A DNA stretch of 64,000 nucleotides. Source: TWA4 sp051879195. GTDB lineage: Bacteria; Bacillota; Clostridia; Lachnospirales; Lachnospiraceae. Within the stretch, counting starts at the first letter, position 1. Each line of letters opens with the position of its first letter. Of this stretch, positions 40,809 through 49,060 are shown one piece after another. The position numbers and the translations under genes were made by a program. The notes beneath the pieces were generated by a model that was given only the letters and a program-made list of their open reading frames with translations, was not told the origin of the DNA and ran no database searches. The stretch covers positions 9,582-73,581 of the forward strand of contig JBJELO010000293.1 of the NCBI GenBank assembly GCA_051879195.1, given 5' to 3'.

Positions 40809-42845
40809 ATGTCAATCAGTGAACAAACCGCAAAAGAACATGCAAATGATCCGGCAGTTCTCTGCTGCCGTGCAGAAAAAGGTATCACATTAAGCTCACA
40901 CAATCTGGAGGATCCGGCCATTTTTGATGATCTGGTGGATTCCGGCCTTCTGAATCTTGACGGATGCCTGAAAATCGGTCAGGTCCTGGGTGCCGTACTC
41001 ACAAAAACCTGTGACTCCCTGACCCCTCTGACAGCCGACGTGATAGATCACATCGTTGAGTTTTCCGGTGAAGCCGGAAAAGAAGAACCGGCTGAAAAAG
41101 GTGAATCAGCCGAAAAAGGTGAATCAGCTGTAAAAGGCGAAACTGCCGAAAAAAAAGTTTCAAAAGAAGGCATGAACATAACAGATCCTTCGCAGAATAT
41201 GTCTGATAAAATTTTATCCGCCTCAGAAACACCTGTTTCCGTGCGGACAGCCGTACCGCTTCCCGGCGGCACATTGAAAATTTCCATCGGAGAAGGGAAA
41301 AATATTCACATTGAACTTCCCATGAACATGGTTTCAGCAGGCAATACGGTTCCTGCCCCGAGCCAGGTAACGGCCGCAGACAGCTGTCTGTCTCATTCCG
41401 TTTCTGCCGAAAACACTCCGGCAAAATCAGACACCGTCCGGTCCGCTTCATCTGTAACTGCAGCTGAGGCTGATCCGGAACCGAAGCTGATTCGTACTCT
41501 GACCCGCCATCATTATAAAATTACAGAAGTGCGCCGTGGTCCGAAGACAAAAATTGAAGGAACCGTTCTCTATATCCGGGACGGAATCGAGCAGGAAGCC
41601 ATCAACAGTCAGGAACTGGTTCATGACTTGAAAATCGATATTATCACACCTGATGCATACCATACTTATTCCGAGACGATCATGGACGTACAGCCCATCG
41701 CAGTAAAAGACGGAGATTCGGAACTGGGTTCGGGCACCACCCGCGTTCTGGATGGCGTCATCATGATGGTAACCGGAACCGATGACAACGGTGTACAGAT
41801 TGGCGAATTCGGTTCCTCCGAAGGCATGCTGGATGAAAACATTATGTGGAACCGTCCCGGTGCTCCTGACAAGGGAGAAATCTTTATCAAAACACAGGTA
41901 ACCATCAAAGCCGGAACCAATATGGAACGTCCCGGCCCTCTGGCTGCTCATTCCGCTACTGATGTGATCACACATGAAATTCGCCAGGCGCTGAAAGAAC
42001 TGGATGATGAATCCCTGATTGTCGATAAGGAAACTTTCAATCAGTACCGCCGCCCGGGAAAGAAAAAAGTTGTTATTGTAAAAGAAATCATGGGACAGGG
42101 CGCCATGCATGACAATCTGCTTCTGCCCCAGGAGCCCGTAGGTGTTCTCGGTGCCAGACCGAATGTGGATCTGGGCAATGTACCGGTCATGGTATCTCCA
42201 CTGGAGGTTCTGGACGGATGTATCCATGCGCTGACCTGCATCGGCCCTGCATCAAAAGAAATGTCCCGTCACTATTGGAGAGAACCACTCGTGCTGGAGA
42301 CCCTGTTTGATCCGGAACTGGATCTCTGCGGTGTACTTCTGGTGGGCAGCCCTCAGATCAACGCAGAAAAATTCTATGTATCCAAGCGCGTGGGCATGAC
42401 CTGTGAAGCACTTGATGTGGACGGCGCTTTCGTCACCACAGAAGGCTTCGGAAATAACCATATCGATTTTGCCAGCCATATTGAACAGATCGGCATGCGC
42501 GGCATCGCTGTAGTTGGCATGTCTTTCTGTGCTAATCAGGGGGCGCTGGTAGTTGGCAACAAGTACATGACGCACATGGTCGATAACAATAAATCGGAGG
42601 GCGGCATTGAAAACGAAATTCTTGCCAACAACACCCTCTGCCCCGAGGATGCAATCCGTGCCCTATACATGCTGAAAGCTCAGATGGGCGGCACGAAAGT
42701 CAAAGCTCCCGAACGCAAATGGAACCCTCATGTGAAGGAGAACAACATGGAACTGATTTCCAATGTCACCGGAAAACCCATCACACCGGTACTCAATGAA
42801 ACTTCTCTTCCCATGAGCCAGAAGCGCAGAGAAAAATATTCGTAA
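40809..42845 (+). CDS. prdA: D-proline reductase proprotein PrdA
   Basis: A 678-residue precursor of the pyruvoyl-containing subunits. D-proline reductase opens D-proline to 5-aminovalerate. Residues 75-150 are a low-complexity insertion (AEKGES repeats); 154-171 carry GTLKISIGEGKNIHIELP, also found in PrdC. The conserved part starts near residue 215. The expected maturation site is Cys477 in LDGCIHALTCIGPASKE, where cleavage yields an N-terminal pyruvoyl group. That leaves a C-terminal chain of 202 residues, in line with the 23-kDa subunit known from C. sticklandii. ATG 40809 is preceded by GGAG. PrdD and PrdE repeat the two halves. Confidence 0.93.
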   Translation: MSISEQTAKEHANDPAVLCCRAEKGITLSSHNLEDPAIFDDLVDSGLLNLDGCLKIGQVLGAVLTKTCDSLTPLTADVIDHIVEFSGEAGKEEPAEKGESAEKGESAVKGETAEKKVSKEGMNITDPSQNMSDKILSASETPVSVRTAVPLPGGTLKISIGEGKNIHIELPMNMVSAGNTVPAPSQVTAADSCLSHSVSAENTPAKSDTVRSASSVTAAEADPEPKLIRTLTRHHYKITEVRRGPKTKIEGTVLYIRDGIEQEAINSQELVHDLKIDIITPDAYHTYSETIMDVQPIAVKDGDSELGSGTTRVLDGVIMMVTGTDDNGVQIGEFGSSEGMLDENIMWNRPGAPDKGEIFIKTQVTIKAGTNMERPGPLAAHSATDVITHEIRQALKELDDESLIVDKETFNQYRRPGKKKVVIVKEIMGQGAMHDNLLLPQEPVGVLGARPNVDLGNVPVMVSPLEVLDGCIHALTCIGPASKEMSRHYWREPLVLETLFDPELDLCGVLLVGSPQINAEKFYVSKRVGMTCEALDVDGAFVTTEGFGNNHIDFASHIEQIGMRGIAVVGMSFCANQGALVVGNKYMTHMVDNNKSEGGIENEILANNTLCPEDAIRALYMLKAQMGGTKVKAPERKWNPHVKENNMELISNVTGKPITPVLNETSLPMSQKRREKYS

Positions 42846-42934
42846 ACTCCTGCACTTTGATTCAGCCGCAGCAAAAACGGACCGCAATGAAACCAAAGCG
42901 CAGCAAAATTCAACTGCGGCGGGTATAAAAAAAC

Positions 42935-43198
42935 ATGAAAAAATCATTACAATATGGAGATAAAATCATTTATATGGAGGGCATCATTGTGGATGTAAGC
43001 GATGGTGCCGTGGGAATTGACCTGAAAGGCCGTCTGGGATATCTGAAAATCCCCAAACGGATGCTGATTTCCGATTATGAAATCAAACCGGGTCAGGAAG
43101 TTGGATTCAACATGAGTTTTATTGAACAGCTGACTAACGAGCCCAATGAAACTTATGTCAGCAATCAGATACATCACAGTCCCCAACCGGGGCACTGA
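42935..43198 (+). CDS. Small conserved protein between prdA and prdB
   Basis: An 87-residue beta-rich protein (YGDKIIYMEGIIVDVSDGAV, GIDLKGRLGYLKIPKRMLIS, YEIKPGQEVGFNMSFIEQL). A comparable small ORF lies at the same place in other clostridial prd clusters. The pattern of short strands and the KIPKRM motif suggests a small-barrel fold, possibly a binding or assembly factor, but no function is known to me. The ribosome site is weak (GGCGGG), and the gene is 89 bp after prdA. Confidence 0.75.
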   Translation: MKKSLQYGDKIIYMEGIIVDVSDGAVGIDLKGRLGYLKIPKRMLISDYEIKPGQEVGFNMSFIEQLTNEPNETYVSNQIHHSPQPGH

Positions 43199-43252
43199 TT
43201 ATACCCGGCCGATACCGATACCTGATCCGGCCGGCCGTGAAAGGAGAAAAAT

Positions 43253-43981
43253 ATGAGCAGCTTAACAGTTATAAACGGTCTGCAATCCGAGATTTTTGTA
43301 CCGGTTACTCCGCCTCCTGTATGGGCCCCCGTTACAAAACCACTCAGTGAAATGAAAGTTGCCATCGCAACAGCTGCAGGCGTACACCATAAACAGGACA
43401 AACGTTTCAATCTGTCCGGTGATTTCACATTCCGGAGAGTTACTGACGAGATGCCTTCCAGTGAACTGATGGTTTCACACGGAGGATATGACAACAGTGA
43501 TGTCAATAAAGATATCAACTGCATGTTCCCCATCGATCCTCTCCATCAGCTGGCAAAAGACGGCGTAATCGGCAGTGTTTCCGATATTCACATCGGATTC
43601 ATGGGCGGCGGCGGAAACCAGGAAAAATTCAAAAATGAAACCGGTCCCGAAATCGCCCGGATTCTAAAAGAACATGAGGTTGACGCTGTCATCCTCACCG
43701 CCGGATGAGGGACCTGTCACCGCTCTGCAGTACTGGTGCAGAGAGCAATTGAGCAGGCTGGTATCCCTACAGTGATCATTGCCGCTCTTCCGCCTGTTGT
43801 AAAACAGACCGGAACCCCCCGTGCTGTAGCACCGCTGGTACCCATGGGTGCCAACGCCGGCGCTCCCCACGATTTTGAAATGCAGTACAGCATCGTAAAA
43901 GCCGCACTGGAACAGCTGGAAATTCTGGATTCCCCCGGCAAAGTTGTGCCGCTGCCTTTTGAATATAATGCAAAGGTATAA
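43253..43981 (+). CDS. prdB: D-proline reductase selenoprotein PrdB (in-frame UGA = Sec152)
   Basis: The reading frame is 243 codons with TGA at 43706-43708 as codon 152. The frame continues without a shift to TAA 43979-43981, giving 242 residues, the normal PrdB size. The active-site motif reads ILTAG-U-GTCHR, so Sec152 and Cys155 form U-x-x-C, as in the C. sticklandii enzyme, where Sec attacks the C-N bond of D-proline. Conserved flanks on both sides (FMGGGGNQEKFKNETGPEIA, TVIIAALPPVVKQTGTPRAV) show that the downstream part belongs to the same protein. GGAG precedes the ATG. Confidence 0.96.
43723..43743 (+). promoter_or_regulatory. bSECIS hairpin of prdB
   Basis: CTCTGCA (43723-43729) pairs perfectly with TGCAGAG (43737-43743) around the 7-nt loop GTACTGG, which begins with G. 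It starts 14 nt after the UGA, the position and size expected of a bacterial selenocysteine insertion element inside the coding region. Confidence 0.8.
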
Positions 43982-44029
43982 ACAGATAAAATAATCTCAT
44001 TACACAGCGTTATCGTTCAGAAATATCAT

Positions 44030-44068
44030 GTGCACCCGGCAGAAAATCCTTATTTCTGCCGGGTGCAC
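44030..44068 (+). terminator. Strong hairpin between prdB and prdD
   Basis: A perfect 16-bp stem (44030-44045 with 44053-44068) and a 7-nt loop, followed by ATTTCTTCTATTC. It is probably a partial terminator or an RNA-stabilising 3' end that lets PrdA/PrdB accumulate over PrdD/PrdE. Confidence 0.65.
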
Positions 44069-44094
44069 ATTTCTTCTATTCAGTGGAGGAATAT

Positions 44095-44970
44095 ATGGAT
44101 CAATTGAACAGCAATACCAACAGAACTACAGAAAAAATCATGCGGCGGCTCATCATACGCGCTTTCCATGTAGCAGAATTATATGCTGGTGATTCGTTTT
44201 CACTGACTAAAAATTCTCCTTCATCAGAAGCAGCATATCAGAATCATTATCCGAATCATTCTTTCTCTCCGTCTTCACCGCCGGACACCTGGAGTCTTAC
44301 GATTCCTTCGAACAATAAAGAATATATAAAACAGCTGCGTTTATCCAGTGAGCTGATCAGTGGAATTCAGATTCTTCCGGTACTTCCGGACAGGAAACAT
44401 ATCCCCATCCATTCCATCATGGATATTATCCCCGTCTCCGTAAAGGCTGCCGGAAAAATCGGAGAGGGAATCACACATACACTTACAGGCGTTTATGTAA
44501 TCCTGACCGGTGCCGATGAAGAAGGAACTCCTGTATGTGCTTTTGGAAGTTCCGCAGGGATGCTGGATGAACAAATTGCCTTTAACAAAGCCGGTACACC
44601 GGGTGACCGGGATCTGATAATTCTGTTTGATGTCACACTGAAAACAAAAACCGGCCTCTCCCGTTCCGGTCCCAACGCCGCCCATCACGCCTGCGACCTT
44701 TTCTGTCAGGAAATCCGTTCCCTGCTGAAAGCCAGAAGCGGACGGGAATGTACGGAAAGCCACTGTTATCAGGACATAATCCGGCCTGGCAGAAAAAAAG
44801 TAGCTATTGTCAAACTGGTATCCGGTCAGGGAGCTATGTATGATACACATTTTCTCGGCAGCGAACCTTCTTCCTATGAAGGAAGTCATTCCATCATCGA
44901 TATAACCGGCGCTCCTATCCTGCTGTCTCCCAATGAGTACCGCGACGGAGCCATACGGGCCATGTACTGA
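44095..44970 (+). CDS. prdD: PrdD, paralogue of the PrdA N-terminal chain
   Basis: A 291-residue protein. After about 65 variable residues it follows PrdA residues 275-475 closely: SVKAAGKIGEG, LTGVYVILTGADEEGTPVCAFGSSAGMLDEQI, SGPNAAHHACDLFCQEI, RPGRKKVAIVKLVSGQGAMYDTHFL (given in parts). It ends at DGAIRAMY, the point that aligns with DGCIHALT just before the PrdA maturation cysteine. It lacks that cysteine. Its role in the complex is not settled. ATG 44095 has GGAGG at 5 nt; a GTG at 44083 is also in frame. Confidence 0.9.
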   Translation: MDQLNSNTNRTTEKIMRRLIIRAFHVAELYAGDSFSLTKNSPSSEAAYQNHYPNHSFSPSSPPDTWSLTIPSNNKEYIKQLRLSSELISGIQILPVLPDRKHIPIHSIMDIIPVSVKAAGKIGEGITHTLTGVYVILTGADEEGTPVCAFGSSAGMLDEQIAFNKAGTPGDRDLIILFDVTLKTKTGLSRSGPNAAHHACDLFCQEIRSLLKARSGRECTESHCYQDIIRPGRKKVAIVKLVSGQGAMYDTHFLGSEPSSYEGSHSIIDITGAPILLSPNEYRDGAIRAMY

Positions 44971-45051
44971 TAAAAAAGAGAACTTGTTTTCGAGCTCGGC
45001 TCTGAACAGTTGCGAGAACTTTGCAATTTCAAACAGAAAGGAGAACAGATT

Positions 45052-45516
45052 ATGGGAATCGGACCATCTACCAAAGAAACAACATTACATCATTTTCGCG
45101 ATCCGCTGCTTGAAATCATCTCCGGAGATGAAGATTTCGACTGTACCGGCGTTATCATTGCCGGTATTCCTCAGGACAATAAAAGTAAATATTTCACAGG
45201 CGAACGAATCGGTGCCTGGCTGGAAGCCATGCGGGCCGACGGATGTATTGTCAGCGCTGACAGCTGGGGCAACAGCAATATAGATTTTGCCAATACAATC
45301 GAGCAGATCGGCAGCCGCGGAATTCCCGTCGTTGGCATCAGCTTTGTGGGAACACAGGGTGCATTTGTAGTTACTAATGAATATATGGATACCATTGTGG
45401 ATATCAATAAAAGTGAAGAAGGAATTGAAACCAGCGTAGTGGGAGAAAACTCCCTGACTCTGCTGGATGCAAAAAAAGCCGCCGCACTCCTGAAACTGAA
45501 AATGCGGCGGAAATAG
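45052..45516 (+). CDS. prdE: PrdE, paralogue of the PrdA C-terminal (pyruvoyl) chain
   Basis: A 154-residue protein that matches the processed C-terminal chain of PrdA: MGIGPSTKE aligns with TCIGPASKE, then TGVIIAGIPQDNKSKYFTGE, GCIVSADSWGNSNIDFANTI, EQIGSRGIPVVGISFVGTQG and DINKSEEGIE. Met-Gly replaces the Thr-Cys of the maturation site, so no pyruvoyl group can form here. GGAG precedes ATG 45052, 81 nt after prdD. Together with PrdD it forms a pre-split, non-processed copy of PrdA. Confidence 0.9.
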   Translation: MGIGPSTKETTLHHFRDPLLEIISGDEDFDCTGVIIAGIPQDNKSKYFTGERIGAWLEAMRADGCIVSADSWGNSNIDFANTIEQIGSRGIPVVGISFVGTQGAFVVTNEYMDTIVDINKSEEGIETSVVGENSLTLLDAKKAAALLKLKMRRK

Positions 45517-45520
45517 CTGC

Positions 45521-45590
45521 ATGTTCCCGGTTCAGACCAGAGCCGTTTTCAGACCTGAATCCGAAAACTGCCCGTTCTGAACCGGAACAT
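45521..45590 (+). terminator. Large hairpin downstream of prdE
   Basis: Arms ATGTTCCCGGTTCAG (45521-45535) and TTCTGAACCGGAACAT (45575-45590) pair with one bulge, and an inner GTTTTC/GAAAAC stem lies inside. There is no uridine tract, so it may be an RNA 3'-end structure rather than a classical terminator. Confidence 0.5.
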
Positions 45591-45661
45591 ATGTACATTG
45601 TGCTTTATACTCTGTGCTCTGTATCCTCTATCTTCTGATTTCTATTGATTTCTATTGCTTT

Positions 45662-46810
45662 CTATAAAGCTTTACGATACAGTGCCTCAATATCTTTCTG
45701 TGTTGAACTTCTGGGGTTTACTGCAATATTACCGCTCTTCATGGCATCAACTGCCATAGCAGTAATCTTGTCTTCTGTCACTCCAACGGCACTGAGACAG
45801 GAAGGAATTCCCAGAGATTCGTTCAGATCCTTCAGTTCTTCTACCAGCATCTCGGGTACAAATTCATCCTCATATGCAGGTATCTTAGAAATATAGTTAT
45901 AAATTGTTCTGTATTTTCCATGGTCTGCCAGCATATTGTACTCTACAATCGTGGGCAGAAGAATGGCATTGGCAACACCATGTGCTACATTGAAATATGC
46001 ACTCACCGGATGACTCATGGCATGAATATTGCCAAGACGTGCCCAGGAAAAGGCAATTCCGGCAAACAGAGAACCGACAAGCATAGCAGAAGCAGCCTCT
46101 TCGTCCCTGCGGTTTGCCACATATCTGCGCAGATTTGCTCCGATCAATTCCATGGCCTTCTCTGCCATGGCATCTGAAAACGGTGAAGCAGCTGTGGAAA
46201 TGTACGCTTCCAGTGCATGAATCAGAGCATCAACACCACAGGACGCCGCAACAGATGCAGGTGCTGTCATAACCAGCTCCGGATCAAGAACAGCGTAAGC
46301 AGGAATCAGTTTATAGCTGAATACGGTCAGTTTGTAATTTCTGCTGTGATCTGTAATTACAGAAAACGCAGTTACTTCAGAACCTGTACCTGCCGTAGTG
46401 GGAACCGCAATCAGAGGAACGATATCTCCCGGCACTTTTCCGCCGCCTTCATACTCGGTAATACTGCCGCCGTATCTGGCCAGAACACCGACAGACTTTG
46501 CCACATCCATGGGTGAACCACCTCCCAGCGCGATGATACAGTCTGCTCCACTCTCTTTAAATGCCGCCGTTGCCTTATTCACTGTATCTACGGAAGGATT
46601 TCCTTCTGTCTCGGTAAATGCATCCACTTTCATGCCTGCGGCTTCAATGTGTTCTGCGCACTTTCCGACAATCCCCATCTTATTCAGATGCGGATCGGAA
46701 ACAATAAATACATGACCGCATCCCATCTCTTTTACCAGTTCAGGCAGTCTGGAGATACTCCCCTTTCCAAAAATAATATTCTGTGGTACTGAAAACGTAA
46801 AATTATCCAT
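45662..46810 (-). CDS. Iron-containing alcohol dehydrogenase
   Basis: A 382-residue group-III alcohol dehydrogenase. The NAD(P) site is IALGGGSPMDVAKS, with GTGSEVTAFSVITD after it, and the Fe ligands are in ALIHALEAY and AMSHPVSAYFNVAHGVANAILLP. It interconverts an aldehyde or semialdehyde and an alcohol. It is convergent with the prd genes, and its promoter is nearly identical to that of the aminotransferase 14 kb away, implying a common inducer; 5-oxopentanoate, from 5-aminovalerate, is an attractive but unproven substrate. ATG 46810 follows AAGGA. Confidence 0.9.
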   Translation of the reverse strand: MDNFTFSVPQNIIFGKGSISRLPELVKEMGCGHVFIVSDPHLNKMGIVGKCAEHIEAAGMKVDAFTETEGNPSVDTVNKATAAFKESGADCIIALGGGSPMDVAKSVGVLARYGGSITEYEGGGKVPGDIVPLIAVPTTAGTGSEVTAFSVITDHSRNYKLTVFSYKLIPAYAVLDPELVMTAPASVAASCGVDALIHALEAYISTAASPFSDAMAEKAMELIGANLRRYVANRRDEEAASAMLVGSLFAGIAFSWARLGNIHAMSHPVSAYFNVAHGVANAILLPTIVEYNMLADHGKYRTIYNYISKIPAYEDEFVPEMLVEELKDLNESLGIPSCLSAVGVTEDKITAMAVDAMKSGNIAVNPRSSTQKDIEALYRKAL

Positions 46811-46851
46811 GATTACAGCTTCCTTTCTTCTATCCATAAGTTAAACGAAAT

Positions 46852-46889
46852 AAGGACAGAAAGCCCCGCCTGCGAACCTCTCTGTCCTT
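46852..46889 (-). terminator. Leader hairpin of the alcohol dehydrogenase transcript
   Basis: AAGGACAGA and TCTGTCCTT pair perfectly over a 20-nt loop on the minus strand, beginning just after the predicted transcription start. ATTTCGTTT follows, a poorer uridine run than in the aminotransferase leader, but the layout is the same. Confidence 0.45.
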
Positions 46890-46898
46890 CTGACTTTG

Positions 46899-46927
46899 AG
46901 TATATCACTGGTGCGTTATATTGTCAA
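46899..46927 (-). promoter_or_regulatory. Promoter of the alcohol dehydrogenase gene with TATAACGCAC half-site
   Basis: TTGACA (46922-46927), 17 bp, TATACT (46899-46904). The spacer carries TATAACGCAC and matches the aminotransferase promoter spacer at 16 of 17 positions. A degenerate upstream copy (TGCGTTATAGCA) lies near 47075. The rest of 46811-47130 has no gene. Confidence 0.8.
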
Positions 46928-47130
46928 TCACATATTCTTTGTTCCTGCATGAAATATATGGAAGAAACTGGTATGCGGGCATATAGCCCTTTATTTATCA
47001 TGGTTTTTGCTGTATTTTTTATGTAGATAATATAAAAAGTACAGGGTTCCGATCTGATCTTTAACAGTATTTGTGCGTTATAGCATATAAAAACAATCAA
47101 GTCATTTATATAATCCGGCTGCTGCAAAAT

Positions 47131-48789
47131 TCAGGATAAATCGTCTGCCGCAAAGCACACACGGATTTCTTCCTTTTCCTCTGCAATCAGAATCGGACTG
47201 GCCATAGCAGGATTCTCCTCCGGATAATCCATGCGATAGTGTGCTCCCCTGCTTTCCTTTCTGAGAAGAGCAGCCTGCAGGATACTTTCAGCCGTCCCGA
47301 GCTGTGCCTGCAAAAGCCGCGTCTGTGCAGCAGCTTTTACCGCTCCCGCACCCATATCTTTCAAAGGCTCAGCCTTGTCTGCCAGGCACTCCCTCAGTCT
47401 GCGCACCTGCTCCAGAGCGGAAGATAAACCACTTTCTTCTCTCAGAATCATGGCATTCTGTGACATGATATTCTGCAAAACCTTCCGTGCCACTCTGCAG
47501 GAATCCATCTCCCATACCGCCGGTTCGAAAAAGCAGCTTTTACGGCGGTATATCTTATGTCCTGCAGTTTTCTCCGAATCTTCGGCAGCGGAAAGGCCCG
47601 CCTTTTCTCCAAAAACCAGCCCGTTAGCTGTAGACAGCCCTCCGATCCGGTCGGCTCCATGCATTCCCCCAGTTACTTCCCCGGCAGCAAAAAGCCCCTC
47701 AACACCGGCAGACGTATCCGGTGCCGTTTTAATTCCGCCATTGGCTGCATGGGCGAAAATACCAATGTGTACGGTATCTTCCATGGTAATTCCCCGAGCC
47801 TTTTTCAGCCAGTCAAAGTACACTTTCACAAACTCGGGCGTATTCCTGCGCATCTCATCGGTATAGGATACGGCAACACCTCTTTCATCCTCCATAAAAG
47901 CCCGAAACAATGCAAAATCCACCACTCCGGACTCCAGTCTTGAGGTAAAGGGGCCATGAGTAGAGCGCAGAATCAACTGTCTCTTCTCTTCAGACGAAAG
48001 CAGCTCCGAACCATCTGCTTTGCGCATGTCGGTAAAACGAAATGTCTTCTCATTAAAAATGGTTTTATAAGCAGGTGATATATATCCGGGCATCATCTGC
48101 ATAAACTCCATATTCACCAGCCGGCAGCCAGCCTGAAGTGCCAGATACTGACCGATACCTGTAATATCCTCTGTACACAAATGATACCGGAAGATACTTC
48201 CGTATCCACCTGTCGCCAGAACAAGAGCCCCACATCCCAGAAAAAAAATCTGATCTTCTTTTAAAAATACTGCACCGCAAACCCGGTCAGCTTCTTCAGG
48301 CTTCACCAGTTCCAGAAGCTGACAGCCCGACAGTACTGTCACCTTCAGTTCCGATAACCTGCGCAAAAAAATTACTCCTGCGCTGTCAAATTCAATACCG
48401 TTCCAATCTCTGTGTTTATGGTCAAAGCACGGAATATATTCTTTCTGTTCTCCGTCATCGGCTCGTCTGAGCTTCACACCCATGGAACGAAGCCTGTCCA
48501 CCGCCGGAGAAATCCCGGAAACGAACGTGCGAACCATCTCCGGATCAGCCATGCCGCATCCAACTTTCTGAATCGTATCAGCCAGATCCTGTTCATCTGT
48601 CCGGTTCTCAGGACCAATCAGACCAAGTCCCCATGTTCCGGGATAAAAACTGGAGCCCGAAAACAGCTTTCCGTAACAGGCCAGTATAACACGTTTGCCG
48701 GCCTCGGCGGCAGACAGCGCTGCTGAAACTCCTGCAATGCCGGAACCGATCACCAGAACATCGCAGTCTTTTGTCTGTTCCAATAGCAT
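47131..48789 (-). CDS. FAD-dependent oxidoreductase, fumarate reductase/aspartate oxidase type
   Basis: A 552-residue flavoprotein. The FAD dinucleotide loop is DVLVIGSGIAGVSAALSAAEAG. Later features are ALVLATGGYGSIFRYH, then HGADRIGGLSTANGLVFGEKAG with the second FAD-contacting loop, and a helical C-terminal domain of the succinate dehydrogenase flavoprotein type. Substitutions in the SRGGTQAA-type active-site region suggest it does not use plain succinate or aspartate, so the substrate is unknown. The only partner is a 65-residue protein encoded 3 nt upstream; there are no iron-sulfur or membrane-anchor subunits. Confidence 0.83.
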   Translation of the reverse strand: MLLEQTKDCDVLVIGSGIAGVSAALSAAEAGKRVILACYGKLFSGSSFYPGTWGLGLIGPENRTDEQDLADTIQKVGCGMADPEMVRTFVSGISPAVDRLRSMGVKLRRADDGEQKEYIPCFDHKHRDWNGIEFDSAGVIFLRRLSELKVTVLSGCQLLELVKPEEADRVCGAVFLKEDQIFFLGCGALVLATGGYGSIFRYHLCTEDITGIGQYLALQAGCRLVNMEFMQMMPGYISPAYKTIFNEKTFRFTDMRKADGSELLSSEEKRQLILRSTHGPFTSRLESGVVDFALFRAFMEDERGVAVSYTDEMRRNTPEFVKVYFDWLKKARGITMEDTVHIGIFAHAANGGIKTAPDTSAGVEGLFAAGEVTGGMHGADRIGGLSTANGLVFGEKAGLSAAEDSEKTAGHKIYRRKSCFFEPAVWEMDSCRVARKVLQNIMSQNAMILREESGLSSALEQVRRLRECLADKAEPLKDMGAGAVKAAAQTRLLQAQLGTAESILQAALLRKESRGAHYRMDYPEENPAMASPILIAEEKEEIRVCFAADDLS

Positions 48790-48792
48790 CTT

Positions 48793-48990
48793 CTACGGTT
48801 CCTCCATACAATACTCCGGACTAAAAGATGCATTGATCTCGGCAATCTCGCGCTTACCCTTGATATAATCATCATACATCTCCCAGAGGTCAATATCGCA
48901 TCCGTCCATCACTTCATCTTCCGGAATCCATGAACGGATCAGTTCAATTCTTTCTGCCTGTGTTGTATCTTTAATTAATGTACTTTTCAT
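48793..48990 (-). CDS. Small acidic protein paired with the FAD oxidoreductase
   Basis: A 65-residue acidic protein (MKSTLIKDTTQAERIELIRSW, then EVMDGCDIDLWEMYDDYIKG, ending SPEYCMEEP). It has two cysteines, no signal peptide and no recognised domain. AGGTGA precedes ATG 48990. The 3-nt gap to the flavoprotein gene argues for a dedicated partner or chaperone-like subunit. Confidence 0.65.
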   Translation of the reverse strand: MKSTLIKDTTQAERIELIRSWIPEDEVMDGCDIDLWEMYDDYIKGKREIAEINASFSPEYCMEEP

Positions 48991-49060
48991 CTGATTCACC
49001 TGTTTTTCATCTTTCGCCCGAATTCAATCTATAAATCCCTGTATCTTTTTCGTCTTGTCC

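Noticed and set aside
43706..43708. Nonsense mutation or pseudogene in prdB
   Set aside because: Frame, flanking conservation, U-x-x-C motif and the downstream hairpin all fit programmed selenocysteine insertion.
46924..47127. Small minus-strand ORF of 67 residues upstream of the dehydrogenase
   Set aside because: It overlaps the promoter region, has no ribosome site and an improbable composition.
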